From NCBI RefSeq assembly GCF_013373865.1, contig NC_050475.1, forward strand, positions 12,127,182-12,191,181: DNA of 64,000 bases, given 5' to 3'. This DNA comes from Monomorium pharaonis (Eukaryota; Arthropoda; Insecta; Hymenoptera; Formicidae). A program made the translations under genes and the position numbers. A model generated the notes under the pieces. It was not told the origin of the DNA and did no database searches. It saw only the letters and a program-made list of their open reading frames with translations. Positions within the stretch are counted from its first letter, which is position 1. Every line of letters begins with the position of its first letter. This document shows positions 20,787-32,101 of the stretch, one piece after another.

Positions 20787-20857
20787 GTATATACTATCAA
20801 TTGATTGACTCCGAATTGAATAGGGTTAAGATAATTTCACTTTTTTGCTATAAATAA

Positions 20858-21206
20858 TAACTAGAAATATCATGCACAAAATGGATTTTTAGTGTAAACA
20901 TTTAAAATTAATTATCGCTTAAATACTACAATTGTCCAAAAATAATTTCTTAGGAATTCTTAATGCTTTGTCTTTGATCTTTGAATTTTTGATATCTAAT
21001 GAAACAAATTGATTTAAGATTTTCTGATTTCTAAATTTTATTAATTACTAATGTAAATTGAAAGTGGCATCAAAATAACAAAAATCTTTCAATATTTTAT
21101 GAAACAGTTGCAATGAATTAAGATAGCTATGCTAATATAAAAATATGCGCGTATAGTACATTTTTTATATTATTTGTACATACAGTATGAGATATTTAAA
21201 TTGTAA
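20858..21206. other. AT-rich intron sequence
   Basis: Nothing recognised between the receptor exon and the first nested element. Confidence 0.4.
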
Positions 21207-21733
21207 TACCCAGACAGCACAGTGACGTTTTAAAAACGTACTAAAAATGTATACACTGGACGTTGCGGATGTATGGTATTTAAAACATCCGAATTAGAAC
21301 TGTGAACATTTTAAAGACATTTTAAAAACGTACCATGTTATCTTGGACGTCCGAAACACGTCCATTTTAAAGAAAAACAAACCAAAATTGGACCTGTTTT
21401 GAACATTAAAAGAACTTTTTAAAATAAGCACCCAGGTAGCACATACTCGTTTCAAAAACGTTTCACAAATGTTTCTTCGAACGCACGTGCGCGTATGTGC
21501 ATTATTTTATTAAATTTGTAAAATTACATACAATTTGTAAAATTAAAATAAAACAAATTATTTTTCACGAATAAAAAACTTTTTAATAAAAAAAATATAC
21601 AATATATATATGTATAAATACGCAGTAATTTATATTTTCTGTTTATAATAATACAATAATTAATATCATATATATGTATTCTTAAAAAAAAACATTTAAG
21701 CATTAATAATAGTCAAGAAAATAACAAAATCTG

Positions 21734-21891
21734 AACACATAAAATTTAAAAAAATCAACATGTTTCCTTTTCTCAAGAAAAACTTGCTTGATAAAAATAC
21801 GACATAGGCCTAAACACATAAAATTTAAAAAAATCAACATGTTTCCTTTTCTCAAGAAAAACTTGCTTGATAAAAATACGACATAGGCTCC
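21734..21891. repeat. 79-bp direct tandem duplication
   Basis: The block AACACATAAAATTTAAAA...ATACGACATAGG is repeated back to back with almost no change, so the duplication is recent. Confidence 0.85.
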
Positions 21892-22140
21892 GAGAGCTCA
21901 CTACGATAGCATAGATTGATCCGTTTTGTGTCGTTGTGAGTGGTCTGCTTATGTAGCCTTTGAAGTGTAAATTGCATTACGAGAAAGGTGTTGTGTGCGT
22001 CGTCCCCTAGTGGCGGTCCGCGAACTACATCGCGGCTGCTGCGACCATACAAGATTGAAATGATTTGCTGCACATATTTTTTTTTTATTTGAATAAACGG
22101 GAAAATGTATCCCTTTTTTACAGAGTTTCGATTGGACATT
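21890..22140 (-). repeat. dispersed repeat, possibly LTR-derived, copy 1
   Basis: The stretch with GTGAGTGGTCTGCTTATG, AAGTGTAAATTGCATTACGAG, CGCGAACTAC and CGCGGCTGCTGCG is a diverged match of 42375-42530. Two copies in one window, GC-rich in an AT-rich setting, fit a solo LTR or similar, but no boundaries are clear. The minus-strand frame here is not supported as a gene. Confidence 0.35.
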
Positions 22141-22173
22141 TACAGTAGAGAATTCATTAATAATTCAAATAGG

Positions 22174-23270
22174 CCCAGACAACACGCATGTCTAAAAGAC
22201 GTCTTAAAAGAGACATCTTTCAGACTTTATCAAAAGATGTCTTTATGACGTCTTAAAATCGTCGTATTTTAGACGTCTCTCTTAAGACGTCTAAAATACA
22301 TCTTTTTTTAAGACATCTTATTTGAGACGCCATTTAGACATCTTTACGACGTCTTAGAAAAACGTTTTTAAGACGTCGAATGACGCACATAACCAAATCT
22401 GCCGTGTGATGCGATTAAGTCGATCGACGTGCTTATCCCGTATCAATTTTTTAAACTCTCACACGTATCGCGTGTGTGTTGGGACGTTTTATCTCAGTTT
22501 GCTGTGTAACGCAGCCGAGTGTGGATACGTTAATACAACACAATTTTTTAACTCTCGTACGTATCGCGTGTGTAGACTGTTATTGGAAATAATTAACCTT
22601 TCTGACAACGTTTCTGACAACAGTTTGACAATTAATAAACCGGACGATAATTATAGTGTTGCGCTTAAGTTGCTGTAAAATGTGACTGACTCCAGTATTT
22701 CTGTAAAATTCTGTAATTTCCAATCACGAAAATATGAAATAAAATTGAAATATATAATATAAAATTTTTTATTAATAAAAAAATTTTTTTTAATAATAAA
22801 ATAAAAATAATAATATATAAGTATAAAGTATTTTATTTAAAATAATTAAAAATAAAAAATAATAAACCTAGCTTTTGAAATTCCTGGCGGAAAAATTTTC
22901 TACAAAATTCTAAAGAACTACAAAAATTTATAAAAGTATGTTTCAAATTTAGCGTTTTTCTGTAGAAACTACAAAAAAATGCTAGAATTGAAACACTTTT
23001 GTAAATTTTTGTAGTTTTTTTAGAATTTTGTAGAAATTTTTTCGCCAGAAATGTTTAAAATAATTTTTATATAAGACAAAAACGTCATAAATTTTGACAA
23101 AAATAGAACGTCTATAAAACGTCATAAATTAAAAAAATTAGACGTCTTTTAGAGGTCTTAAAAACGTCTTAAATCGGGTCATAAGACGTTTTTCTGATAG
23201 TTTTATAAGACGTCTTATAGAAATATAAGACGTCTTTTAGACGTCTTTAAGACGTCATAATGTTGTTGGG
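22174..23270. mobile_element. CCCAGAC-family element, third level of the nest (word AGACGTCT)
   Basis: Left end CCCAGACAACACGCATGTC, right end GACGTCATAATGTTGTTGGG; GG flanks both ends, although the right flank is a G run. Over 30 near-copies of AGACGTCTTA/AAGACGTC fill 22174-22385 and 23070-23260 in both orientations. The middle has an unrelated insert (22386-22870) and a small inverted element (22877-23051). Confidence 0.75.
22877..23051. repeat. small inverted repeat element (word TTTCTACAAAA)
   Basis: ATTCCTGGCGGAAAAATTTT is mirrored by AAATTTTTTCGCCAGAAAT, with FTCTACAAAATTCTA-type blocks repeated in both orientations between. Another short element of the iterated-word type. Confidence 0.5.
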
Positions 23271-23273
23271 GGG

Positions 23274-24250
23274 GGGGGGGTAAACATAGACGGTCGATGG
23301 GGCAAGGCATACAGTGATCGTTTAAAAGTAATCATAGATCCATGATAAAAATCAACTCTAGATGAGATGACATTTGCCTGTATACAAATTCTATTTATTG
23401 GCTTATATTTCCCATATAACGTGCGATGCGATTCCACGTAAAATAATTTGCAGCTTCTAAGAGGCCTAGCTGGGACATGCCATTTAATTTTTTCTAACAG
23501 TTTCGAACAAACAATATGCCCACAAATCAATCCAAAAAGAAGCGTAAGGTCCGAGACCGTTCTTCTATCCTCTAGTGACTGTAGTTTGAGCTTTTTTAGT
23601 ATAAAATTATAGTCATGGCTATAATAAGGCATTGGGTTATCTGTATAAAAGCTAGCTCTACGGAGAAAGCGGTGTTGGACCCTCTCGATCAACTCCCTAT
23701 ATTTTTTCTGATATGGTGCCCATACCGTCGAGGCAAACTCTAGATGAGGTCTTACCAGGGCACAATAAAGCAGTTTTTGCGTATTGGAATTACGAAAGTA
23801 TTTACAAGATCGCAGTACAGATCCAAGTTTCTTGTACGCAAGGGTAGTGATAAGCAAAAAATGCTTCTTAAAGGACAGATCGGCACAAAAAGTCACTCCT
23901 AGATCACGGACAGAGTCCACGACAGCAGAGCTCCGGTTAGGTAATAATCGGATAGTATTATGTTCGATGTCCGGACAAACCGAATAATATGGCACTTCTG
24001 AATATTAAATTGCAACTTGTTCGAGTCACACCACGCGCTTAAACGATGAAGATCAAGCTGTAGAAGGGCCGCGTCTTCAATATTATCAATCTGGCAAAAC
24101 ACCTTAAGGTCATCCGCAAATAGTAAAAAGTTTGAGTGTTTAAAAACTGTATTTATATCGTTTATGAATAGGTTAAATAATATCGGTTCTAAGTGTGAGC
24201 CCTGAGGAACTCCCGAGGTCGCACAAATACTTCTCGAGAGGCAGTGCCAT
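23274..24250 (-). pseudogene. non-LTR retrotransposon (Jockey/CR1-like) reverse transcriptase fragment
   Basis: On the minus strand, a 5'-truncated LINE ORF2. It enters at about 24250 with the conserved SGVPQGSHLEPILFNLFIND block, then the polymerase motif FADD (LLFADDLKVF, about 24115), then LSAWCDSNKLQFNIQKC. A frameshift near 23985 moves to the next frame, which continues with LGVTFCADLSFKKH and the typical thumb/C-terminal region YCALVRPHLEFASTVWAP. The 3' end abuts the G-run at 23270. It lacks the endonuclease and fingers and is dead. Upstream on this strand is a 280-base microsatellite, not coding. Confidence 0.85.
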
Positions 24251-24309
24251 ATTTGTTTCAAAAATATGTTATACATACACACGCGTGCGCAATTGGATAG
24301 CCATATTAT

Positions 24310-24312
<3 letters not shown>

Positions 24313-24392
<80 letters not shown>

Positions 24393-24526
24393 GTCTCTGT
24401 CTCTGTCTCTGTCTCTGTCTCTGTCTCTGTCTCTGTCTCTGTCTCTGTCTCTGTCTCTGTCTCTGTCTCTGTCTCTGTCTCTGTCTCTGTCTCTGTCTCT
24501 GTCTCTGTCTCTGTCTCTGTCTCTGT

Positions 24527-24581
<55 letters not shown>

Positions 24582-24592
24582 TGTGTGTAATT
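24313..24592. repeat. compound microsatellite (CT)n (CTGTCT)n (GT)n
   Basis: About 38 CT units, then about 24 CTGTCT units (24386-24531), then about 25 GT units with a few changes. Long frames of Arg/Glu, Ser/Leu or Cys/Val here are artefacts. Confidence 0.97.
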
Positions 24593-24970
24593 TTCAATTA
24601 AAAAATTAATTTTTATTCCATCTATAAAAACATAAAAAATACGTTTCTTAAACTATGGTTTTAAAAACATTTCCGTTGAGACGTTTCTTATTGGTGCTTA
24701 ACGGTTAAAAAACATTGGATATATTTAGAAAACTTTTATAAAACGAACATGTGCTACCTGAGCAGGCATAGATAAAATATTATTCAATTTTAATGCAAAT
24801 CAGTTAACTTGTTAGTAAAATTTATTTGATATTTATGTATAGCTCAATCTTTATTTAAAAGATCTTTAGATCCAATTCAACCAAGAAAAAAATCACACAT
24901 TATTTTATTGAATTGAAAGGAATCTTAAGACAATCTTAATATAATAAATATAAGATTAAACTATACATAT

Positions 24971-25552
24971 ACATTCACTCGAAAAAAGAGCGGTACACCT
25001 AAAATTTGTCAAAAAATCACTAAACTTCCAATGACGATAACTACGCGAGTAATAAAGATAGAAAGGTTTCTAAAAAAAGAAATTAAAGCTTTAAATGTCT
25101 ACTTTAAGAATTGATTTAGTAAAATTTTGCGTAATAATTTTTTTCAAAATGGCGTATGATAGATTGAATGAAAAGACAGTTTTTTACTTTAAATGCGCAT
25201 ATCTCAGCGAAAAATCATCATATCGAGAGTAAAAAAGCATTTTGAAGGGAAAACTCTGTACTATCGCATGTTTTTTATTCCATTAAGTTGCGATACTTGC
25301 CTCACGCCATGGATCGTCGCAAACTCGGACCAATATTTTTCAATTTTGCATGCTCTCGCTTTGTCATACGCCATTTTGAAAAAAATTATTACGCAAAATT
25401 TTACTAAATCAATTCTTAAAGTAGACATTTGAAGCTTTAATTTCTTTTTTTAGAAACCTTTCTATCTTTATTACTCGCGTAGTTATCGTCATTGGAAGTT
25501 TAGTGATTTTTTGACAAATTTTAGGTGTACCGCTTTTTTTTCGAGTGAGTGT
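24971..25552. mobile_element. palindromic MITE with CACTCGAAAAAA ends
   Basis: Arms of about 200 bases: ATTCACTCGAAAAAAGAGCG at the left, CGCTTTTTTTTCGAGTGAGT at the right, followed inward by matching blocks such as GGTACACCTAAAATTTGTC and CAATGACGATAACTACGCG. TA lies at both outer ends. The centre includes a ~200-base unique loop. No gene. Confidence 0.75.
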
Positions 25553-25640
25553 ATGTATATGTAGTATATATGAATATGATCCAATAAATTTTACTATCAA
25601 ATTAACTCAAGCTTGCATTAAAATTGAATATTTTATCTAA

Positions 25641-26053
25641 TAGCGTTTTCTACTGGGAAAACTAATGCAATACTGGTGCGCACTGAGTGATTTTATTGTT
25701 CCACTGTAAAAATCAGTTTACATATTTTCAGTGTTTAATATTCTACTGACAAAATTGATGCAAAAAATTGCACCGAGTGCAACTTTTGCTCCACCGTCTT
25801 TCGAGACGGTGGAAAGTGTCAATGTAAATTAAATAGATGTTATGTTCGTGCTTTAAGGTATTACATTAAAGTATATGTTATTACATTATTTTAGTAAATT
25901 TTATAACAATGAAATTGTTTAATTTTTAAACCTGTCTAATGATGTGGTCCACTGAACCACACTAAACCTGCACTATTATTGCGCTAGTGGAGTTTTCATC
26001 GAAATCTACCGCAGCGTTGGTGCTGCACCAGTTTTCCCAGTAGAAAACGCTAT
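25641..26053. mobile_element. 410-bp TIR element with GCGTTTTCTACTGGG ends
   Basis: Ends TAGCGTTTTCTACTGGGAAA and TTTCCCAGTAGAAAACGCTA are perfect inverted repeats of about 23 bases. The interior carries related GTGCACCGAGTG/CACTGAACCAC words in both orientations and a strong hairpin at 25790-25813. Confidence 0.75.
25790..25813. other. perfect hairpin with TTCG loop
   Basis: TCCACCGTCT pairs with AGACGGTGGA: ten base pairs closed by the tetraloop TTCG. In RNA a UUCG loop is unusually stable. It is GC-rich in a very AT-rich element. Confidence 0.7.
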
Positions 26054-26433
26054 AAGATCACAGGATTTTAAATAATCAGACTATTGTCTAGCGTTTATAT
26101 ATTGTATATATATATATATATTAAATACGCAAAATATTTAATACTCTACTACTGAATCGATCTGAGCCAATTCTCAAGAAAATGTTTTTTTTCATACATG
26201 CTATTATTTTTATTACACATCAAAAAGAATTGATAATTATTTTACATAAAAATTTTTTTAGGCAAAAATTTTTTTCAAAAGTACATAAAATGAACATTTT
26301 TTAAACGTCCAGATATGAATGTATTTTGAACGTCCAATAATGTACGTTCTTAAAACATTTGTATTACATCCATGGACATTTGGACAAAATAAAGACCAAA
26401 ATCGGACGTCCATTGGATGTTGTGTTCTGGGTA

Positions 26434-27354
26434 CTTAAATAGCTCGAAGAAAAAACATTTAAAAAGTTCCGAATGAAAGTTGCATGGTCTGAGAAAGCAA
26501 AGAAATGATAATAAAATTAATTTGCAAAAAAATAAATTTTTAAGGTTACATAAAGGTCATTATTATTTAAAAAATGAAATTATATAATTTTTTAATTTAA
26601 TGTAATTCTTTTAATTACTTTACATATGAAAACATTAAAGTTATTAAAAAATCAATAGTTTCTGAAATATTTTTTCTGAAATATTTCTGGTGTATTTTTA
26701 CATAAAATACAAAATACCTTATGAAAAACTTGTTTTTTGTTTTTAACTGTACCTTAATATTTTTCTGCACAGAATAATAAGAGAAAACAATATTGTAAAA
26801 AAAATGGGTCTCAATTAAACATTTAGAAACTTTGCGAAATAATAGTTCTTGTGCAGAATAAAAGTGTCAATGGGCATAAAGTCATAAAAATTACAATTTT
26901 CGAGCTACACGGAAAAATTTTCTCTTAATATTTACCCTCAAAATTTAATAATTGTAGGATAATGTGTGATCTCGAGAAATTTTATTGTAACTTTTAGTAA
27001 AATTTACTAAAAGTATAGTAAAGTTTAATACACTTTTAGTAAAGGACAATGTTAGAAATCGTCGATTTTCGGCCCCACTTGCAAACGGAAAAAACCTATT
27101 TCATATGATTCTTAGACCCATATACAATGGGAAAATACAGCTTAGAAAGCGGGAAATCCTGGAGAAAACTTTTGCCAAGTAAATTTGTATGTCAAAAATG
27201 ACTTTGCAGGGTGCTGCTTTCGTGAGTCTAATGTCCACTGAGACATGCCTAGTTTATTTATTCATTCATTTATTTACTTGTTTTATGACCGAGAAGGGTC
27301 ATTTACATAGGTTACAGATTAGTTTTTGTTTTCCTATGTCATTGGTAACTTATC
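26434..27354. other. AT-rich intergenic/intronic sequence
   Basis: No gene. One CTACACGGAAAAATTTT terminus at 26905 is followed by TTTTAGTAAA/TTTACTAAAA words to about 27045, i.e. a probable half or small element of the second terminal family. Nothing else recognised. Confidence 0.45.
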
Positions 27355-29362
27355 CAATGTGACGTGACAGCCGCAGGCTGCTGTCCGTCACAAGGCCCTG
27401 AGGGCCCTCACGCGTTAACATTACGCGGGTCCTGCGTTCTCCCGCTCGGGAGCGGACGAAAAAGCGTGTTATCTTGTGTTTTTGTGTGTATGATGTCCCA
27501 CGTGCTGTCCATTTGAATAATTATCAAGATTTTTGCGAGCGCTGCATCGCGAGTGTGGCGGAAATCGGTGGCCATAGCGATCGTTCTTGTAATTTTTTGG
27601 CGTCCCGTCTCGATGGAGAACATGCCCGGATGTCACCAGGTGAGCGGACACCGAGGGAATAACGGAGACCCTTTTCGAGCGGGGATCTGCAGGTAATACC
27701 GCCCTTATCTTGCCTACGATTCGTGTCGTTCGAGAACTCCGATACTGCCGCCAAATCACGCTTTCAGGATCCAGCGAAGTAACGCGAGACCGATGTTCCG
27801 ATGGGGCACCTACGAATCCGATCCCGTGCTAGTCGCGGCGGAGATCATGACAATTGGACATCAACGAACGCCCTCGTCGAGGAGGAAATAACGTCCCGGT
27901 AGCGGAAAAGGCGCCCGGCCAGGAGAAAGGAACCTGCCAGAGGAAAGCGCCAGAAATTCCCGCGCACGGGGCCCAACAGTATCGACCACCGCGCTTGGAT
28001 CGATCAGCTGGCGACGGCGTGCACGCCGCGCGCTGCGCGAAAATCGATTTTTGGTAAATCGACCAATAAGGGCCCGGAGTATCGGGGGCAAGGTGGGGCG
28101 CGTCGCCGAGCGGCCCCCGCAGGATCTAGGATCCCGCACTCGAGCTGTGAACGTTGTGTTGTCTTGTGCGTGCGATCCCGATCCCGAGCTGAGACATCAT
28201 GTAAGAGGACGCAGGAGCCGGAGACCTCCCGATCCGGACGAGGCCGAAACGAAGGAGCCGGCTTGGTGAGACGAGCGTCGTGAATTGTAAAGCCACCGAT
28301 TGGGCGACTCACAAAAGAGTTACGGATTTATTACGATCTTGTGGTCCTTAGATTAGAGTCGCGAATTTATTAGTGTATCGCTGCTTCGCCCGATCGCGCC
28401 CGCCCGCGTGAATTCGTTCTGTGCTGTTCGTTTCGTATTCTGATTACATTGCATGTGCGTCCTGATCCGCAGCCGAGTCAATTGTGATTTCGTCCTATAA
28501 TTGTGTCGCTAGCTATTAATCGTGCTGTGAATTGTCGCGCATCTATGATTTATTGTTCAAAGAATTTGGTTTAATCTATCGCATCGATATCGCAAACCGT
28601 TGTTAATTGCGCTTTCATCTGACTTCACATTTTTGTTTTGTACTATTTCGTTGGCGAGCTCAGAATAATTATCGCGCATATTACTTGTGGGATCTTGTAA
28701 CGTGCGGAGGAGCACGAGCCCGCCGCGTGCCGCGTGAACTTGGAGCTACTGTTCGTCCCGATCGCCTTTGGCGACACTGTTATTCCATCGGGAGTTTGGC
28801 GTCCACCAACAGCGCCGGATAAAAAACGTAGACCCGTCGGAGAATTCCCGCGTACGTCAAATCATCCGTTCATTGATTATCCCGTATTCGCGACAGGTAA
28901 TGTCAAGCGATCGTCAGCTTGTAACGCGTGCAGGTCACCATTGCCGCCACATAAAGCCGTCTACTCCTGTACTACTTACTGTTAAATATATTTGTTAATT
29001 TTATTGTTAAATTTATGTCGCTTCAATAATTCTCTCGCCTTCCCGATTCCATCCGCCCGCGCCGAACCTCCCCCTCAGCCATTTTAGGGCTGAGCAGCTG
29101 GATATCGGAGCCGCTAACGCCCCGGTCGCCCGTAGCGTGCGCTCGTTTTTCCCGCGATTCTGTTACCGTATCGTTCATTAGCGATTTGGTGCACACAGAG
29201 TGGTACGCTTAACGTACCTGGCGCCCAACTAAGCATTGCAGTGGAAAATTTCGCGGAGGCAGTCGCCCCGACACCCGGGAGGCTCAAGCCGCGACCAGGG
29301 ATGGAGGCAAAGTTGGCCGTCGCTCGTGAGCACGGTTACACCAAATACTGACCGTGTAGTTA
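27355..29362 (+). mobile_element. GC-rich block, probable LTR retrotransposon 5' region (gypsy-like)
   Basis: A 2-kb block with clearly higher GC and CpG content than its surroundings and no long frame. Near its right end TGGCGCCCAACTAAG (29219) looks like a tRNA primer binding site of the TGGCGCCC type used by many gypsy-like and retroviral elements, and shortly after it an ATG (29300) opens a frame that soon ends. This suggests a 5' LTR plus leader whose body is deleted. No second LTR was found and the LTR start is unclear (a TGTGACGTGACAG at 27358 is one option). A CpG-rich host promoter is the alternative. Confidence 0.4.
29219..29236 (+). other. putative primer binding site
   Basis: TGGCGCCCAACTAAGCAT starts with the complement of a tRNA 3' end (…GGGCGCCA). 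Confidence 0.45.
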
Positions 29363-29814
29363 ATTGTTAACATACGCGCCAGCGCAAGTACGACGCGACT
29401 GTCACCGACATCTGAGCTTTTCTTCACTTATTTATTGTCTGAATACTTTTTAAAATCATGTATATAATCAATTTCATCAGTCTTGAGTTCCAAAATACAT
29501 TTTAAACTCTAATAGAGACAATGGAGTTAGAGCAAAACGTTTAGAGAATTAATTGAAAATGAGATATGATGGTTCTTATTAACTTTTGTCGAATCATTTT
29601 TCTTGGATGGAATCTAAAATATAGACTTTATTAAGCCATTTTCTATGCTTAATCTTAAATACTTAATTAATTACCATATTAGGCTAGTTAAAAATATGTA
29701 ATAGTGGAAACATGGAAAAAAATAGTTACCAGGCAAATATTATTAACCCTTTTTATAAATTATCCATTTTAATTATTCTTCAACATAGATTAAAAACAAT
29801 GTAGATTCAATAAT
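29363..29814. other. AT-rich spacer
   Basis: No gene, repeat or element boundary recognised. Confidence 0.4.
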
Positions 29815-30141
29815 GTCTTTTTCTTGTAAATATTATATGTTTGTGATATTTTTGAATAAAACATTATATTATCCATCTTGATTTTTTCAATGAGAATTAA
29901 AAGGAAAAAGTTCATGGAAAAAAATTAAGACTTTGGTCACTGGATCACTGTGCTTAAAAAAATTGTACCTTGCTCTTCAAAAGTAAGAGTAGCACCACGA
30001 CTCGCTTTATAAAAGGACCAAAGTCCTAATCCTTTTTCCATGAACTTTTTCCTTTTAAATAATTCTCATTGAGAAAATCGAGATGAATAGTATAATGTTC
30101 TATTCAAAAGCATCACAATATAATATTTATAAGAAAAAGAC
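29815..30141. mobile_element. 327-bp foldback MITE
   Basis: GTCTTTTTCTTGTAAATATT at the left and AATATTTATAAGAAAAAGAC at the right are inverted; the arms (~105 bases) continue through AAGGAAAAAGTTCATGG and its complement, with a short loop. Confidence 0.75.
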
Positions 30142-31189
30142 GCGCAGCTGTTACCGCTCGGATTCTATGTCCATTTTTCGGGTTTATAATTATTTAATAA
30201 AGCTGATATTGTATATTTGAGTTGTGCTAGCCTAGCACAAGTCAGCACAACCTTCGAAATTCTCGGTACAACGATTTTAATGGCACGTTACTCTTGTGCG
30301 CGGCCGTAAACGCTCGGATTCTATGTCCAAAATTCGGCTTTATAACTATCCGACGAAGACAGTACTGCATATTTAAGTTATGCTTGCTTAGCACAACCTT
30401 CGAAATCCTTAGCACAACAAGTTCAAGGGCATGTTACTCTTGAGCGTGACTCTTTGTGCTCCGATTCTACGTCCAAAAATGCGAGTACTTGAGTGTGCTA
30501 TGATCGGGCGAGTGTCCAAGTACGCGAGCTTAACGCGTGCGCCGCGAGCGCAACAGTATTATAAAATACTCAACTCAGATATACAATACTGTCTTCGTCA
30601 GATAATTACAAAGCCGAATTTTAAATAAAAAAACCGAGAACAAAGAATCACGCTCAAGAGTAAAATGCCCTTAATCATTGTGGTATAAAATTCAAAGATT
30701 GTACTGACTTGCGCTGTGCTAGCACAATTTAAATATACAATGTCAGCTTTATTAAATAATTATGAATCCGAAAAATGGACACTAAATCCGAGCGCTAATG
30801 GCCATGCGAAAGAGTAACGTGCCATTAAAATCGTTTCGCCTATACGGAAAAAAAAGATTTAGTTCATATAACCAGAAATATTTAGTTGCAAGTAATATGG
30901 CTGCATCATATAATTATCTTTAAACGATAATCATGCGTATGGTTATCGTTTAAAGATAACTAGATTGATATGACTTTTGACTTTAGTATGTCAACTATAT
31001 CAATGTAATTGCGCGAAATTTGGTTGTAGTAACCAGTACATAGTTGGGACTTTTTTCCCATGGCTAAGCTAATTTATCCGTATAATTGTATCAATCGGGA
31101 TGTTACGCTATAAAGCAGCGATGCCGAAAAACAAAAGCGATTTACTACGCACACAACTATAGAGATGTGTACACGTGGATCGCTTAGTT

Positions 31190-31525
31190 CGCGACGCGAA
31201 CGTTCGCGTGCACAGTAATAGTGCGCATCGGCGTTGGGAAGGTGATTCGGTGTCTCATTGTCAGTTAGAGGATACGCACACGTGCTTAAGGCCATTGCAC
31301 GTACATTTCTGTAGTCGTTACCGTAAGAAATTGAGCAATACGATTGATTAATGCGATCGGTTACGGCTGATTTGAGCAATATGATTGGTCGAAATCAAAT
31401 CTTACGATTACGATTACGGAAATGTATGTGCAATGACCTTAAGCACGTGTGCATATCCTATAACGTGAGACGCCGAATCACCTTTCCAACGCCGATGCGC
31501 ACTATTTCTGTGTACGCAAACAATA
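31190..31525. repeat. snapback repeat with three copies of a 35-base block
   Basis: GTGCACAGTAATAGTGCGCA at 31208 recurs inverted at ~31490 and direct at ~31607. The arms include CACGTGCTTAAGG and CCTTAAGCACGTG, and GGTGATTCGG against CCGAATCACC. Confidence 0.65.
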
Positions 31526-31904
31526 GGACACGACGACTTCAGCGCTTTTGACACGTTTGTCTAACCGAGATCTGTAACGTGGGTGAAGTCATCGTGTTGT
31601 TCGCGTGCACAGTAATAGTACGCATCGACGTTAACTAATAATGAAAATGAGACTATAACTGTTTTGTGGTATCGACGTGGATGTTTTACTATCCACGCCG
31701 CGTTTGTGGATGTGTAAATATATGAGGTTGAATTGTTCGTCACTTGAATATTAGTTTATTTTATAAGATCACAACGTTCTTTAATACAACAACGAATCAC
31801 GTTATTTGATTATTTGAATAATCCGCACAGTATATCGTACATATGTATATATATATATATATCGGAATGATTGTGTCTATCTATCCGCTCGCGAGTTTAA
31901 TGAT

Positions 31905-32101
31905 GGCGACAACGCCTGGGAGCACCTATGCTCTGAGTCGCCAAATGTGTTGGTATTACGCGACGACAACGCCTGGGAGCACTTGTGCTCTGAGTCGTCA
32001 CGATTCGGTAAGATGTTGCGCGTATGTCCGTCAATGCCTGGGGGCTTGTGCCCTGAGACGGCTTCACGATAACGCCTGAGGTCCGTAGACCTTGGATCGT
32101 G
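31905..32101 (+). other. array of four covarying hairpins
   Basis: Units at 31905-31942, 31962-31999, 32028-32061 and 32065-32101. Each has an outer stem (GGCGAC/GTCGCC; GACGAC/GTCGTC; CCGTC/GACGG; CACGAT/ATCGTG), a conserved AAYGCCTG strand, an inner hairpin (GAGCA/TGCTC; GAGCA/TGCTC; GGGC/GCCC; AGGTC/GACCT) with a four-base loop, and TGA or TGG before the outer stem closes. Sequence changes in both helices are matched by compensating changes. Spacing between units (57, 65 and 38 bases) is not a codon multiple, so a coding repeat does not explain it. Function unknown. Confidence 0.6.

Larger units (their letters stand above)
21431..24762. mobile_element. CCCAGGT-family element, second level of the nest (word AAACGTTTC)
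   Basis: Left end CCCAGGTAGCACATACTCG, right end CGAACATGTGCTACCTGAG; CA flanks both sides (21429-21430, 24763-24764). Word copies such as GTTTCAAAAACGTTTC on the left and TACGTTTCTTAAAC and AAAACATTTCC on the right. It has itself been enlarged by the 22174-23270 element, a LINE fragment and a microsatellite. Confidence 0.65.
21209..26431. mobile_element. CCCAGAC-family element, outermost of a nest (word GGACGTCC/ACATTTT)
   Basis: Left end CCCAGACAGCACAGTGACG and right end GGATGTTGTGTTCTGGG are inverted, with TA on both outer sides (21207-21208 and 26432-26433). The two surviving halves, 21209-21428 and ~26240-26431, share the same iterated words (GGACGTCC, AACATTTTTTAAACG, AAAACATCC), which supports pairing ends 5.2 kb apart. 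Between them sit the 21431-24762 element, a MITE at 24971-25552 and a TIR element at 25641-26053. Confidence 0.65.

Noticed and set aside
24195..24601. Long frames of Arg/Gln, Ser/Val or Leu/Cys on both strands
   Set aside because: They are readings of the CT/CTGTCT/GT microsatellite; only the part below 24250 on the minus strand is real LINE sequence.
31843..32079. Frame with repeated TTPGSTYALSR peptide
   Set aside because: Only the first two hairpin units share this frame; spacing to the third is not a codon multiple, and compensatory changes point to structure, not protein.
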